Part shown: piece by piece, positions 54,289 through 64,000 of the stretch
Layout: each line of letters starts with the position of its first letter
Numbering within the stretch: position 1 is the stretch's first letter
Assembly: GCF_000661955.1 (NCBI RefSeq)
Contig: NZ_CP007597.1
Span: 923,605-987,604, forward strand
Reading direction: 5' to 3'
Origin: Stenotrophomonas rhizophila
GTDB taxonomy: Bacteria; Pseudomonadota; Gammaproteobacteria; Xanthomonadales; Xanthomonadaceae
Length of the DNA stretch: 64,000 nt
Translations under genes and position numbers: made by a program
The notes under the pieces: generated by a model
Told to the model about the DNA's origin: nothing
What the model saw: the letters and a program-made list of their open reading frames with translations, nothing else
Database searches by the model: none

Positions 54289-54918
54289 TCAGAACTTGAA
54301 CACGTAGGACACGCCGTAGGCCAGCGGGTCGATGTTGACGGTGCCGATCTTCTCGCCGTCGAGCTTCACCTTGCTGTCGATGTCCATCCAGCGCACATCG
54401 ACGCGCAGCGAGCCCTTGTCGTTGATCGCGAAATCCAGACCAGCATGGGCGGCCAGGCCCCAGGAGTCGTCCATCTTCAGCTTGCTGCCGGCCAGCGCGC
54501 CGCTGGTCTTCTCGCTGAAGAAAGTGGTGTAGTTGATGCCGGCGCCCACGAACGGGGACACCTTGCCCTTGCTGTTGAAGTGGTACTGCAGCGACACCAC
54601 CGGCGGCAGGTGCTTGGTGCTGCCCACGTTGCCCAGGCCGGCAATGTTGATGTCGTGCTTGAACGGCAGCGCGGCCAGGATCTCGATGCCCAGGTTGTCG
54701 GCAATGAAGTACTCACCGGTGATGGTCGGCTTGACGTCGTTGTCGACGTCCACCTTCAGCGTGCCGCCGGCCAGCGAGCCGTTGTTGGACTTCGGGGCGA
54801 CCTGGTGCACGCCGGCACCGATCGTCCAGTCGCCCTTGGACTGGGCCATGGCCGGGGCGGCAGCCAGCGCAAGTGCGGCGGCCAGGGCGGACAGCAGGAG
54901 GGGGGAGGTGTTGCGCAT
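54289..54918 (-). CDS. ompW: Outer membrane protein OmpW
   Basis: 209-residue eight-stranded beta-barrel. The signal peptide ends AAPAMA; the mature part starts QSKGDWTIGAGVHQVAPKS. Family features: ITGEYFIADNLGIEILAALPF, GLGNVGSTKHLPPVVSLQYHF, VSPFVGAGINYTTFF, and the terminal IDPLAYGVSYVFKF with final Phe for BAM assembly. Forms a small hydrophobic channel. Monocistronic. Upstream there is an FNR-type site. Confidence 0.95.
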   Translation of the reverse strand: MRNTSPLLLSALAAALALAAAPAMAQSKGDWTIGAGVHQVAPKSNNGSLAGGTLKVDVDNDVKPTITGEYFIADNLGIEILAALPFKHDINIAGLGNVGSTKHLPPVVSLQYHFNSKGKVSPFVGAGINYTTFFSEKTSGALAGSKLKMDDSWGLAAHAGLDFAINDKGSLRVDVRWMDIDSKVKLDGEKIGTVNIDPLAYGVSYVFKF

Positions 54919-54977
54919 GAGGGTGTCTCGTTGCGGGTGGAATGGGGCCAGTTTTCCCGTCCCGGGCCCGCCGCGCC

Positions 54978-54991
54978 TTGATCCGGATCAA
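54978..54991. promoter_or_regulatory. FNR/Anr-type binding site
   Basis: TTGATCCGGATCAA is a perfect match to TTGATnnnnATCAA. Its centre lies about 66 bases upstream of the ompW start codon and about 133 bases upstream of gapA. Known FNR activation of ompW in enterics makes ompW the likely target. Confidence 0.75.
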
Positions 54992-55055
54992 TCCAGGAAA
55001 TTCCACATGTAACCGGTTCCCATTCGCCTCCCGGGGACCGGGTCCGGTCTGGCCC

Positions 55056-55064
55056 TGCTAGAAT
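55056..55064 (+). promoter_or_regulatory. Extended -10 promoter of gapA
   Basis: TGC immediately before TAGAAT (55059-55064), 54 bases before the start codon; the -35 is poor. Confidence 0.55.
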
Positions 55065-55066
55065 GA

Positions 55067-56122
<1,056 letters not shown>

Positions 56123-56148
56123 GCGCGGCGCGTCATCGGTAGTCCCTG

Positions 56149-56175
56149 CGAACCCCGGCCCTGTGCCGGGGTTCG
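56149..56175 (+). terminator. Terminator after gapA
   Basis: CGAACCCCGGC and GCCGGGGTTCG form an 11-bp stem with a five-base loop; little T run. Confidence 0.75.
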
Positions 56176-56305
56176 TCGTTTCCGGGGTGCAACCGGTCCG
56201 GGCGGGCGACCGCCCGCAGCCGCCGCCGATCCATTAGCATGGCCGCGTGCCACCGGCATGGCGTTGGCAAGGGCCGCCGGGGCTTCCCTATGAGGATGGC
56301 GTGCA

Positions 56306-59002
56306 ATGGAAGCGTTGATTGCCTTGGTAGCGGTGGTGCTGCTGCTGATCCCGGTGCTGCTGATCGTGGCGCTGGTGATGATCGCCGGCCTGCGTCGGCG
56401 GGTTGCCGCGTTGGAACTGCAGCAGTTCGAGGGCCGGCCGGCCAACGTCGCTGACCCCGCACACGCCGACGCGCCGGAGGTGCGCTCGGTGCATTGGGCC
56501 GACCAGCCCTACCAGGCACGCGTCCCGGTTGCCGATGCTGCCCAACCGCCGGCCACCCTGACCCGGCCGGCCATGCCGGACGCATCGGCCGCGGCCGCAT
56601 CTGCCGCCGCTACTGACCCGGCCCCCGCCGCGCCCCCCAGCCGGCCGCCACCGCTGCCGCCGGCACCGAGCGCGCCGCCACCGCCTTCGGAGCCGGGCCT
56701 GGGCGAGCGCATTGTGGGGGCCATCAAACACTGGTTCACCGACGGCAACGTGCCGGTCAAGATCGGCATGCTGGTGCTGCTGGCCGGTGTCGCCGCGCTG
56801 CTCAAGTACGCCAGCGACCAGGGCTGGTTGAACGCACCGATCGAGCTGCGGCTGGCCGCCATTGCCGCTGCCGCGCTGGGCGGCCTGGTGTTCGGCTGGG
56901 TCCAGCGCGACCGCCGGCGCCTGTTCGCGCTGGCCCTTCAGGGCGGGGCGATCGGCGTGCTGCTGCTGACCGTCTTCGCCGCGTTCAAGCGCTACGACCT
57001 GATCGATGCCCTGCCGGCGTTTGCGATGAGCGTGCTGCTGATCGCCGGCATGGGCGTGCTGGCGGTCGTGCAGAATTCGCGCACGCTGGCGGTGCTCGGC
57101 ATCCTGGCCGGGTTCATGGCGCCGATCTGGCTGTCCACCGGCAGCGGCAACCACGTCGCACTGTTCTCGTATTACGCGGTGCTCAACGCGGCGATCCTCG
57201 CCATTGCCTGGTGGCGTCCGTGGCGGGTACTCAACCTGCTCGGGTTTGCCTTCACCTTCGGCATCGGCACTGCATGGGGCGTGCTGCAGTACAACGCCGA
57301 CAAGTTCAGCAGCACCGAGCCGTTCCTGCTGCTGTTCTTCGCCTTCTACCTGCTGATTCCGATCCTGTATGCACGCCGGCAGCCGGCGGAAAAGCGCGAC
57401 CTGGTCGACGGCAGCCTGGTGTTCGGTACGCCGCTGATCGCCTTCTCGCTGCAGGCCGGCATGCTGCATGACGACCGGCTTGCACTGGCCCTGTGTGCCC
57501 TGGGCCTGGCGGCGTTGTACGCGGTGCTCGGCTGGGCGCTGATCCGGCGCGCGCGCTACGCCGCATTGGGCCAGTCGCACGCGGTGCTGGCCGTGGGCTT
57601 TGCCACCCTGGCGGTACCGTTGGCGCTGTCTGCGCGCGCCACCGCCAGCGTGTTCGCGCTGGAAGGCGCCGGGCTGGTCTGGCTGGGCCTGCGCCAGAAG
57701 CGGTGGCTGCCCCAGATCGCCGGCGCGCTGCTGCAGCTGGGGGCGGCGTTTGGGTTCGTGGTCGGCGCCGACTACTGGCACACCGATGCCACCGCGATCG
57801 CCAACCCCACCTTCATGAGCGGGCTGCTGCTGGCCGTGGCCGGCTTCGCCTCGGCGTGGTGCTACCGGCGTGCACGCCAGGATTCGCCCGCCATCGTGTA
57901 TTACCTGTGGGGCCTGCTGTGGTGGCTGGGCGGCGTGATCCACGAGGTGGGCCGCTTCGTCGCGCGCGACAGCCGCCCGGACGCCCTGCTGATCGCGGTG
58001 GCCTTCAGCGCCTGGGTGGCGGCCGAAGTGCATCGGCGCGCGCCAGCCCGCGCGCTGGTGCTGACCACGCTGGCGATGCTGCTGGCCGCGTTCCCGCTGG
58101 CGCTGTGGCAGGCCGACGTGCACCAGCAGCCGTTCGCCGGCTACGGCGCGCTGGCCTGGGCCGTGTTCGCGGTGCTGGGCGTGCGCAGCCTGTGGTGCCT
58201 GCGCGGTGGGCAGGACCGGGTGGCGCTGGCCGCACAGTTCAGCTGGTGGTTGTTGTGGCCCAGCGTGGTGTCGCTGGCGTGCATGTGGCTGGCCGACCGC
58301 TTCGCGCTGGCGCAGGGCTGGTCGTTGGCGCTGGCGTTGCTGCCGTGGCTACTGGTGGCCGCCACCGCACTGCTGCGCTGGCCGTGGCTGGCGATGCCGC
58401 TGGGTGCACGCTTCGACGTGCTGCGCACCGCACTTACCGCCACGCTGTTCGGGGTGCTGGGCGTGAGCTGGCTATGTCTGCTGATACAACCGGCCTCGCC
58501 GGCACCGCTGCCGTGGCTGCCCCTGCTCAATCCGATGGAACTGGCGCAGCTGGCGGTGCTCGCCCTGGCGGCACGCTGGCTGTGGTCGGCACCGGCACCG
58601 GCCGGTCTGCGGGGCCGGCGCGTACCGGTGCTGGCCATCGCCGGCTTCGCCCTGCTCACCAGCACCACCCTGCACAGCGTGCACCACTGGGGCGCGGTGC
58701 CGTGGAACGACGCACTGTGGTCCTCGACCCTGGCCCAGACCAGCCTCACCGTGGTCTGGAGCGTGCTCGGCGTGATCAGCTGGGTGTGGGGCTCGCGCCG
58801 TGGCCAGCGCACCCTGTGGCTGGTGGGCGCGGTGTTGATGGGCGTGGTGCTGGCCAAGCTGGTGCTGATCGACCGCCAACACCTGGGCAACCTGTTGGGC
58901 ATTTCCTCCTTCATCGCCTACGGCCTGCTGTGCACGGTCGTGGGCTACCTCGCACCGGCACCGCCGCGCGCGCCGGACGCTACCGTGGAGTCTCAGTCGT
59001 GA
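56306..59002 (+). CDS. DUF2339 polytopic membrane protein
   Basis: 898 residues. An N-terminal helix, a Pro/Ala-rich linker (about residues 70-135), then some 20 or more membrane helices. DUF2339 signatures are GNVPVKIGMLVLLAGVAALLKY, LALQGGAIGVLLLTVFAAF, and HHWGAVPWNDALWSSTLAQ with VLMGVVLAKLVLIDRQHLGN at the end. Function unknown; usually paired with a DUF3999 gene as here. The stop overlaps the next start. Confidence 0.93.
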   Translation: MEALIALVAVVLLLIPVLLIVALVMIAGLRRRVAALELQQFEGRPANVADPAHADAPEVRSVHWADQPYQARVPVADAAQPPATLTRPAMPDASAAAASAAATDPAPAAPPSRPPPLPPAPSAPPPPSEPGLGERIVGAIKHWFTDGNVPVKIGMLVLLAGVAALLKYASDQGWLNAPIELRLAAIAAAALGGLVFGWVQRDRRRLFALALQGGAIGVLLLTVFAAFKRYDLIDALPAFAMSVLLIAGMGVLAVVQNSRTLAVLGILAGFMAPIWLSTGSGNHVALFSYYAVLNAAILAIAWWRPWRVLNLLGFAFTFGIGTAWGVLQYNADKFSSTEPFLLLFFAFYLLIPILYARRQPAEKRDLVDGSLVFGTPLIAFSLQAGMLHDDRLALALCALGLAALYAVLGWALIRRARYAALGQSHAVLAVGFATLAVPLALSARATASVFALEGAGLVWLGLRQKRWLPQIAGALLQLGAAFGFVVGADYWHTDATAIANPTFMSGLLLAVAGFASAWCYRRARQDSPAIVYYLWGLLWWLGGVIHEVGRFVARDSRPDALLIAVAFSAWVAAEVHRRAPARALVLTTLAMLLAAFPLALWQADVHQQPFAGYGALAWAVFAVLGVRSLWCLRGGQDRVALAAQFSWWLLWPSVVSLACMWLADRFALAQGWSLALALLPWLLVAATALLRWPWLAMPLGARFDVLRTALTATLFGVLGVSWLCLLIQPASPAPLPWLPLLNPMELAQLAVLALAARWLWSAPAPAGLRGRRVPVLAIAGFALLTSTTLHSVHHWGAVPWNDALWSSTLAQTSLTVVWSVLGVISWVWGSRRGQRTLWLVGAVLMGVVLAKLVLIDRQHLGNLLGISSFIAYGLLCTVVGYLAPAPPRAPDATVESQS

Positions 59003-60366
59003 TGACGTTGCGCACCCTGATCGCTGTGTTGTCCCTTGCCGCGGTGCCGTCGCTGGCGCAGGCCGCCGATGCGCGCCAGGACTACCGCCAGCAATGGCCG
59101 TTGCAGCTGTCCCAGCCGCAGGCCGGCGCTTACCGGGTGATGCTGGACGAGGCGGTATACCGCAGCGCGGTGTCGCCCAGGCTGGCGGATGTGCAGGTGT
59201 TCAACGCGCAGGGCCAGGCCCTGCCGACCACGTTGCTGAGTGCCGACCAGCCGCTGGCGCGTCCTGCGCAGTGGCAGGACCTGGCCTGGTTCCCGCTGCC
59301 GGCGATGGCCGGTGCCGGTGCCGATGACCTGCAACTGCTGACCGAACGCAACACCGACGGCAGCGTGCGCCGGGTGGAAGCGCGGCTGGGCCGCAGTGGT
59401 GCCGGCAGTGCGCAGGCCGCAGGGTGGCTGGTGGACGCAAGTGCGCTGAAAGTGGGTGTGCAGGCGCTGCGGCTGGACTGGCAGGCGCAGTCGTCGCTGC
59501 AGGCGCGGGTACGGGTGGAGGCCAGCGACGATCTTCAACAGTGGCAGCGCATTGCCGACGACGTACCGTTGGTGGACCTGCAGCACGATGGGCGGCGGCT
59601 GCAGCAGCGGCGCATCGAGATCGGCCGCCAGGCGCGCTATTTCCGCATCCTGCCGATCGGTGCCGATGCACTGCCGGTGCTGTCCAACGTGCAGGCGGAA
59701 CTGGCACCGGCGCTGGAGGCGATCAACTGGCGCTGGGAATCGTTGGGTGGCGCCGCCGGCAAGCCGGGCGAGTTCGAGTATCAACTGCAGGGGCGTTTCC
59801 CGATCTCGCAGGTCGACATCAGCACGGCCGACAACAGCGTCGTGCAGTGGACGCTGCTCAGCCGCGACGATGCCGCGCAGCCGTGGCAGGTACGCGCAGG
59901 CCCGTGGGTGGCCTACCAGGTGCAGGACGCCGCCGAACGCCGTCGGTCGCAGACACAATCGTTGCCGGTGCCCACGCGCGACCGCTACTGGAAGCTGGTG
60001 GCGGCGCAGGCCGAGCCGAACCAGGCGCCCACGCTGAAACTGGGCTACCAGCCCGAGGCCCTGGTGTTCCTGAGCCAGGGCGAGCCGCCGTACAGCGTGG
60101 CCGCCGGCAGCGTGCGCGCGCGCCGCAGCGATGCGCCGGTGGGCACGGTGATCGCGCAACTGCGCGAGCAGCAAGGCGCGCAATGGCAGCCGGCCGCCGC
60201 GACGCTGCAGGGGCAGGCGCAGGTCCTGGGCGGCGCCGCCGCCGTGGCCACGCAGCGCGACTGGAAGCGGTGGCTGCTGTGGGGGCTGCTGGTGCTGGGC
60301 GTGCTGATCGTGGGCGGGTTTGCGGTGAGCGTGCTGCGGCAGAAGCCTGGGGACGTTGCTGGTTGA
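59002..60366 (+). CDS. DUF3999 membrane-anchored periplasmic protein
   Basis: 454 residues; signal peptide MTLRTLIAVLSLAAVPSLAQA, a large periplasmic beta-rich domain (SLQARVRVEASDDLQQWQRI, ARYFRILPIGADALPVLSNV, FEYQLQGRFPISQVDISTAD), and a C-terminal membrane helix (WLLWGLLVLGVLIVGGFAVSV). ATG 59002 overlaps the DUF2339 stop; GTG 58999 is an alternative. Works with the DUF2339 protein; role unknown. Confidence 0.9.
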   Translation: MTLRTLIAVLSLAAVPSLAQAADARQDYRQQWPLQLSQPQAGAYRVMLDEAVYRSAVSPRLADVQVFNAQGQALPTTLLSADQPLARPAQWQDLAWFPLPAMAGAGADDLQLLTERNTDGSVRRVEARLGRSGAGSAQAAGWLVDASALKVGVQALRLDWQAQSSLQARVRVEASDDLQQWQRIADDVPLVDLQHDGRRLQQRRIEIGRQARYFRILPIGADALPVLSNVQAELAPALEAINWRWESLGGAAGKPGEFEYQLQGRFPISQVDISTADNSVVQWTLLSRDDAAQPWQVRAGPWVAYQVQDAAERRRSQTQSLPVPTRDRYWKLVAAQAEPNQAPTLKLGYQPEALVFLSQGEPPYSVAAGSVRARRSDAPVGTVIAQLREQQGAQWQPAAATLQGQAQVLGGAAAVATQRDWKRWLLWGLLVLGVLIVGGFAVSVLRQKPGDVAG

Positions 60367-60417
60367 TTGTTGTTGTTTTGCTGACGGCTAAGGCGGCGCT
60401 TTGGTTGTTCCTGCGGT

Positions 60418-60526
60418 GAGGTGGCCGGGTGGCCTTGCCCAGGACACGCCGTAAACCCGTCCTTGGGGGCTCGGTGTTGCCATCCATGGCAACACACGGT
60501 CCTGGGCAAGGCCACCCGGCCACCTC
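60418..60526 (-). repeat. PAL-1 element, copy D
   Basis: Perfect 28-bp arms at 60418-60445 and 60499-60526. The core, read on the minus strand, has inner hairpin GTGTTGCCATGGATGGCAAC, then CCGAGCCCCCAAGGACG and TTACGGCGTGTCC. It is the most diverged copy and keeps CATGGATG, GAGC, AAGGACG and GCGTGTCC. Confidence 0.8.
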
Positions 60527-60559
60527 CGGACGGTTCACCGCGTTGGCGGTGGGGGAAGA

Positions 60560-60670
60560 GCTGCCGGGCAGAGCCCGGCACTACGTGTCCGAGCGCCGCT
60601 TTGTGGACGTGCTTCTCACCATTCCTCCGCATTCATGACGATGAGGCTGCCGGGCAGCGCCCGGCACTAC
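60560..60670 (-). repeat. Two GTAG REPs in the DUF3999-pgk gap
   Basis: Minus-oriented REPs at 60560-60584 and 60646-60670, both with TGCCGGGC/GCCCGGCA arms and a CTAC end. The whole DUF3999-pgk gap (60367-60983) contains only these REPs, two PAL-1 copies and a promoter; no gene is supported. Confidence 0.8.
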
Positions 60671-60706
60671 CGGTGGGCTTTTGCATGCGCGCCGACCAAC
60701 TGTCGA

Positions 60707-60812
60707 GTGTGGGGGCCTGTGGGTTCACGGGACCCTGAGCCGCATGGATGCGGCGACGGAGCTTACAGGGACGTACTTGCAGCGTGTCCCGTGAACCCAC
60801 AGGCCCCCGCAC
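60707..60812 (+). repeat. PAL-1 element, copy A
   Basis: 27-bp arms (60707-60733 and 60786-60812) with a single mismatch that is G-U in the sense transcript. Core: GCCGCATGGATGCGGC hairpin, then CGGAGCTTACAGGGACG and TACTTGCAGCGTG. Confidence 0.88.
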
Positions 60813-60900
60813 AGCGCAGGAGCATCGGCCGTAGGGCTCTGGACTTGCACTTGGACTTGGACTCGGCTTTTGGCTTTTGGCTTCTGTTTCCACCCGAAAA

Positions 60901-60929
60901 TTTGCGATGCACCCGCGCAGCCGGGACAA
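60901..60929 (+). promoter_or_regulatory. Possible pgk promoter
   Basis: TTTGCG (60901-60906) and GACAAT (60924-60929), 17-base spacing, 54 bases before the pgk start. Both hexamers are only partial matches. Confidence 0.35.
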
Positions 60930-60983
60930 TGGGCGTCTGCGCCGTGCGTGGCGCCCTTTCCTTTTTCAGCCAAAGAGTTGCCC

Positions 60984-62159
60984 ATGTCCATCGTTCGCAT
61001 GACCGACCTCGATCTCTCCGGCAAGCGCGTGCTGATCCGCCAGGACCTCAACGTACCGATCGAGAATGGCCGCATCACCTCCGAACAGCGCATCACCGCA
61101 TCGCTGCCGACGCTGAAGCTCGCACTGGAAAAGGGCGCCGCCGTCATGGTCACCTCGCACCTCGGCCGCCCCACCGAAGGCGTCTGGAGCGAAGCCGAAT
61201 CGCTTGCCCCCGTGGCCCTGCGCCTCTCCCAGCTGCTCGGCGTCCAGGTCCCGCTCGTGCGCGACTGGGTCGACGGCGTCGACGTTGCCCCCGGCTCCAT
61301 CGTCCTGCTCGAAAATTGCCGCATGAACGTCGGCGAAGGCAAGGACGACGAAACGCTCGCCAAAAAGTATGCCGCCCTCTGCGACGTCTTCGTCATGGAC
61401 GCCTTCGGCACCGCGCACCGCGCCCAGGCCTCCACCCATGGCGTCATCCGCTTCGCCCCCATCGCCGCCGGTGGCCCGCTGCTCATGGCCGAACTGGACG
61501 CGCTCGCCAAGGCCCTGCTCGCGCCCGCCCAGCCACTGCTCGCCATCGTCGCCGGCAGCAAGGTCAGCACCAAGCTTGAACTGCTGTCCAGCCTCGTCGG
61601 CAAGGTCGACCAGCTCATTGTCGGCGGCGGCATCGCCAACACCTTCATCGCCGCCGCCGGCTACCCGGTCGGCAAGTCGCTGTACGAACCGGACCTGCTC
61701 GACACGGCGAAGAAAATCGTCGCCGACGCCAAGGCCCGCGGCGCCGACATCCCCCTGCCCACCGACGTCGTCGTTGCCAAGCAGTTCCTGCCCGACGCCG
61801 AAGCCACCGTGAAGGCCGTGGCCGACGTCGCCGAAGACGACCTCATCCTCGACATCGGCCCGGACACCGCCCAGCACTACGCCGGGCTCATCGCCAAGGC
61901 CGGCACCGTGGTCTGGAACGGCCCCGTCGGCGTGTTCGAATTCGAGTCCTTCAGCCACGGCACCCAGGCCTTGGCCCAGGCCATCGCCGCCTCCCCGGCG
62001 TTCTCCATCGCCGGTGGCGGCGACACCCTGGCGGCTGTCGACAAGTACGACATCGCCGACCAGGTCAGCTACATCTCCACCGGCGGCGGCGCGTTCCTGG
62101 AGTTCCTGGAAGGCAAAACCCTGCCGGCCGTCGCCGCGCTGGAAGCACGGGGCGCCTGA
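60984..62159 (+). CDS. pgk: Phosphoglycerate kinase
   Basis: 391-residue glycolytic kinase making ATP and 3-phosphoglycerate. Start [20 protein letters not shown] at 60984. [14 protein letters not shown] substrate loop, [24 protein letters not shown], and the nucleotide-binding [14 protein letters not shown] and [19 protein letters not shown] at the end. Complete. The stop overlaps the HAD phosphatase start (TGATG). Confidence 0.97.
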   Translation: MSIVRMTDLDLSGKRVLIRQDLNVPIENGRITSEQRITASLPTLKLALEKGAAVMVTSHLGRPTEGVWSEAESLAPVALRLSQLLGVQVPLVRDWVDGVDVAPGSIVLLENCRMNVGEGKDDETLAKKYAALCDVFVMDAFGTAHRAQASTHGVIRFAPIAAGGPLLMAELDALAKALLAPAQPLLAIVAGSKVSTKLELLSSLVGKVDQLIVGGGIANTFIAAAGYPVGKSLYEPDLLDTAKKIVADAKARGADIPLPTDVVVAKQFLPDAEATVKAVADVAEDDLILDIGPDTAQHYAGLIAKAGTVVWNGPVGVFEFESFSHGTQALAQAIAASPAFSIAGGGDTLAAVDKYDIADQVSYISTGGGAFLEFLEGKTLPAVAALEARGA

Positions 62160-62824
62160 TGACCCTCGGTCGTCACGCCTTCGAACAGCGCCCAACGCTG
62201 TTCTTCGACCTCGATGGCACCCTGATCGACTCGGCGGTCGGCATCACCCAGTGCGTGGCCCATGCGCTCACCCAGATGGGCCAGCCGGTCCCGCCGCAGG
62301 AGGAACTGCGGCGCTGGATCGGCCCATCGCTGCGCACCAGCTTCGCGCCGCTGTTTGCCGACCCGGCCGATGTCGAACAGGCAGTCACCTACTACCGCGA
62401 GCGTTTCGACGTGGTGGGCTGGCGCGAGCACGAGGTGTATCCGCGCATCGGCCAGGTCGTGCAGGAACTGCACGGCCGCGGCCACCGCCTGGCCATTGTC
62501 ACCGCCAAAAACGAGCCGCACGCACGCCGCATCATCGACCACCTGCCGTTTGGCAGCTGCTTCGAGGACGTCATCGGGGCCACGATCGACGGCAGCCGCA
62601 GCGAGAAACCACAGCTGGTCGCCGAAGCCCTGCAGCGCCTGTCGCTGACCCCGCATCAGTGCTGGATGATCGGCGACCGGCGCATGGATATTGCCGGCGC
62701 GCGTCATCACGCCATGCGCAATATTGGCGTGTTGTGGGGATTCGGCGGCGCGGAAGAGCTGCAATTGGCCGGTGCGCAACATCTGGCAAACACGCCAGAC
62801 GACCTGCTCACGCTGCTCGCCTGA
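62159..62824 (+). CDS. HAD-family phosphatase (phosphoglycolate phosphatase-like)
   Basis: 221 residues. HAD motif I FFDLDGTLIDS with nucleophile D17 and D19, motif II IVTAKN, lysine in SRSEKPQ, motif III MIGDRRMDIAGAR. Cap type and size resemble Gph/PpaX. Translationally coupled to pgk, so it probably removes a phosphorylated side product of central metabolism; the true substrate is not evident. Confidence 0.88.
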   Translation: MTLGRHAFEQRPTLFFDLDGTLIDSAVGITQCVAHALTQMGQPVPPQEELRRWIGPSLRTSFAPLFADPADVEQAVTYYRERFDVVGWREHEVYPRIGQVVQELHGRGHRLAIVTAKNEPHARRIIDHLPFGSCFEDVIGATIDGSRSEKPQLVAEALQRLSLTPHQCWMIGDRRMDIAGARHHAMRNIGVLWGFGGAEELQLAGAQHLANTPDDLLTLLA

Positions 62825-63037
62825 GGCACGCGGCGGCGTCCCGTACGCCGCCGCATGTCCCGCGCAAAGCCAACCGGGTCGGGGCTTGTCGGCATTTCGG
62901 CGTCAACCGATGTCCGCCCGGCGGTCCGCCGGTGTCTGCAGGACAACAGCAAGAGCCAGCTGCCCCAAGGCTGTAAACGTATTCATGGGACGTGAAGGGT
63001 GTGCTAATTTCGATCCTTTCCCGGGAGCCCATTTACC

Positions 63038-64000
63038 ATGATTGAGCGTCAGCGTCGCACCAAGATCCTTGCCACCCTCGGACCGGCAACCGACCCGCCG
63101 GGCGTGCTGGAGGATCTCTTCCGCGCCGGCGTGAACGTGGTTCGCCTCAACTTCAGCCACGGTGACCCGTCCGGCCAGGCCAAGCGTGCCGCCGACGTGC
63201 GCGCCGCCGCGCAGCGCGTGGGCGTGGAAGTGGGCATCCTGGCCGACCTGCCGGGCCCGAAGATCCGCATCGAGCGTTTCACCGAAGGCAAGATCAAGCT
63301 CAAGGCCGGTGACCGTTTCGACCTGGTCGCCTCGGCCAACCCGCCCCCGGGCGATACCACCCAGGTGGGCGTGAGCTACCTCGGCCTGCCGCAGGACGTG
63401 GTGGCCGGTGACGTGCTGCTACTCGACGACGGCCTGATGCAGCTGCAGGTCCTGGAAGTGCAGGGCGAGCGCATCATCAACACCGTGCTCAACGACGGCG
63501 TGCTGTCCGACCGCAAGGGCCTGAACAAGCAGGGCGGTGGCCTGTCGCTGGGCGCGCTGACCGAGCGCGACAAGGAACTGATCGGCATCGTGGCCAAGAT
63601 CGGCGTGGATTTCATCGCTGTCTCGTTCTGCCGCAACGCGCAGGACATGAACGATGCGCGCGCCATCGCCGAATCGCATGGCTGCTACGCCGCGCTGGTG
63701 TCCAAGATCGAGCGCACCGAAGCCATCGAGAACCTGGAAGAAATCGTCGACGCCAGTGATGTGGTGATGGTGGCCCGTGGCGACCTGGGCGTGGAAATCG
63801 GCGATGCCGAACTGCCGGGCCTGCAGAAGAAGATCATCAAGGCCTCGCTGGCCCAGAACAAGGTGGTGATCACCGCCACGCAGATGCTGCAGTCGATGGT
63901 CGAAAGCCCGATCCCGACCCGTGCCGAAGTGCTGGACGTGGCCAACTCGGTCATCGACGGCACCGATGCGGTGATGCTGTCGGCCGAAACCGCCGCTGGC
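63038..64000 (+). CDS. pyk: Pyruvate kinase (3' end beyond window)
   Basis: The first 321 codons of a protein of about 485 residues. ATG 63038 ([20 protein letters not shown]) with GGGAG at 63023-63027. RLNFSHGD substrate motif, [15 protein letters not shown], the catalytic segment with [15 protein letters not shown] and [12 protein letters not shown], and [20 protein letters not shown]. It makes pyruvate and ATP. Independent from pgk by a 213-base gap. Confidence 0.96.
   Translation, partial: MIERQRRTKILATLGPATDPPGVLEDLFRAGVNVVRLNFSHGDPSGQAKRAADVRAAAQRVGVEVGILADLPGPKIRIERFTEGKIKLKAGDRFDLVASANPPPGDTTQVGVSYLGLPQDVVAGDVLLLDDGLMQLQVLEVQGERIINTVLNDGVLSDRKGLNKQGGGLSLGALTERDKELIGIVAKIGVDFIAVSFCRNAQDMNDARAIAESHGCYAALVSKIERTEAIENLEEIVDASDVVMVARGDLGVEIGDAELPGLQKKIIKASLAQNKVVITATQMLQSMVESPIPTRAEVLDVANSVIDGTDAVMLSAETAAG

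Noticed and set aside
57493..59001. Long upstream extension of the DUF3999 frame
   Set aside because: It overlaps most of the DUF2339 gene in another frame; the signal peptide at 59002 marks the true start.

Overview
The window is about 64 kb of high-GC gammaproteobacterial chromosome that best fits the Xanthomonadaceae, most likely Stenotrophomonas. The reasons are the gene content and order (rph/yicC-gmk-rpoZ-spoT, ponA/pilMNOPQ, a Bat-type operon, gapA ... pgk-pyk), an exported S1/P1 nuclease, and about 16 short extragenic palindromes headed by GTAG, a repeat class known from Stenotrophomonas genomes. No rRNA, tRNA, CRISPR array or prophage was recognised.

Layout. 1-7.8 kb: rph (cut by the window edge), divergent yicC-gmk, rpoZ, spoT, ridA, recG. 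7.9-11.7 kb: an unrecognised lower-GC gene, a nucleoside hydrolase, ribosomal protein L31 type B, and gltA. 11.7-13.9 kb: gene-poor DNA with two copies of a long palindromic element (called PAL-2 here), a small OB-fold periplasmic protein and a doubtful ORF. 13.9-25.1 kb: a surface and accessory block with a four-gene alternate chaperone-usher (CS1/Cbl-type) pilus operon, a 1294-residue YadA-like trimeric autotransporter, and a three-gene cassette of a small membrane protein plus two paralogous TIR-domain proteins. 26-33.8 kb: penicillin-binding protein 1A divergent from the type IV pilus assembly operon pilMNOPQ. 33.9-40.8 kb: MoxR ATPase, DUF58, DUF4381, two von Willebrand A proteins and BatD in one tight operon. 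40.9-47.7 kb: dicarboxylate/amino-acid symporter, transketolase, NADAR protein, acetyl-CoA hydrolase/transferase and flavin reductase. 47.7-49.9 kb: a BlaI repressor with visible operators, a BlaR1-like peptidase fused to a TonB C-terminal domain, and a lipoprotein. 50-52.5 kb: ETHE1-like metallo-beta-lactamase-fold protein, S1/P1 nuclease and Asp/Glu racemase. 52.5-54.1 kb: palindromic repeats, one split by an IS110-family element. 54.2-64 kb: ompW with an FNR-type site, gapA, DUF2339 and DUF3999 genes, a second cluster of palindromes, pgk, a HAD phosphatase and the start of pyk.

Most notable. (1) The IS110-family element (52877-54098) has a bridge RNA that can be read by eye. One internal loop carries a 9-nt copy of the element's right end and the 6-nt complement of its left end. 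The other carries guides matching both halves of the occupied target around a CT core. (2) That target lies inside a roughly 100-bp palindromic element (PAL-1), present four times here. Its outer arms and inner hairpin stem change completely between copies but stay complementary, while the core is conserved; this looks like a structured nucleic acid under selection. PAL-2 shows the same architecture with a different core, and in three loci the copies occur as inverted pairs. (3) The membrane-protein plus twin-TIR cassette is a candidate NAD-cleaving immune or signalling system. (4) GTAG repeats supply the stop codons of three genes.
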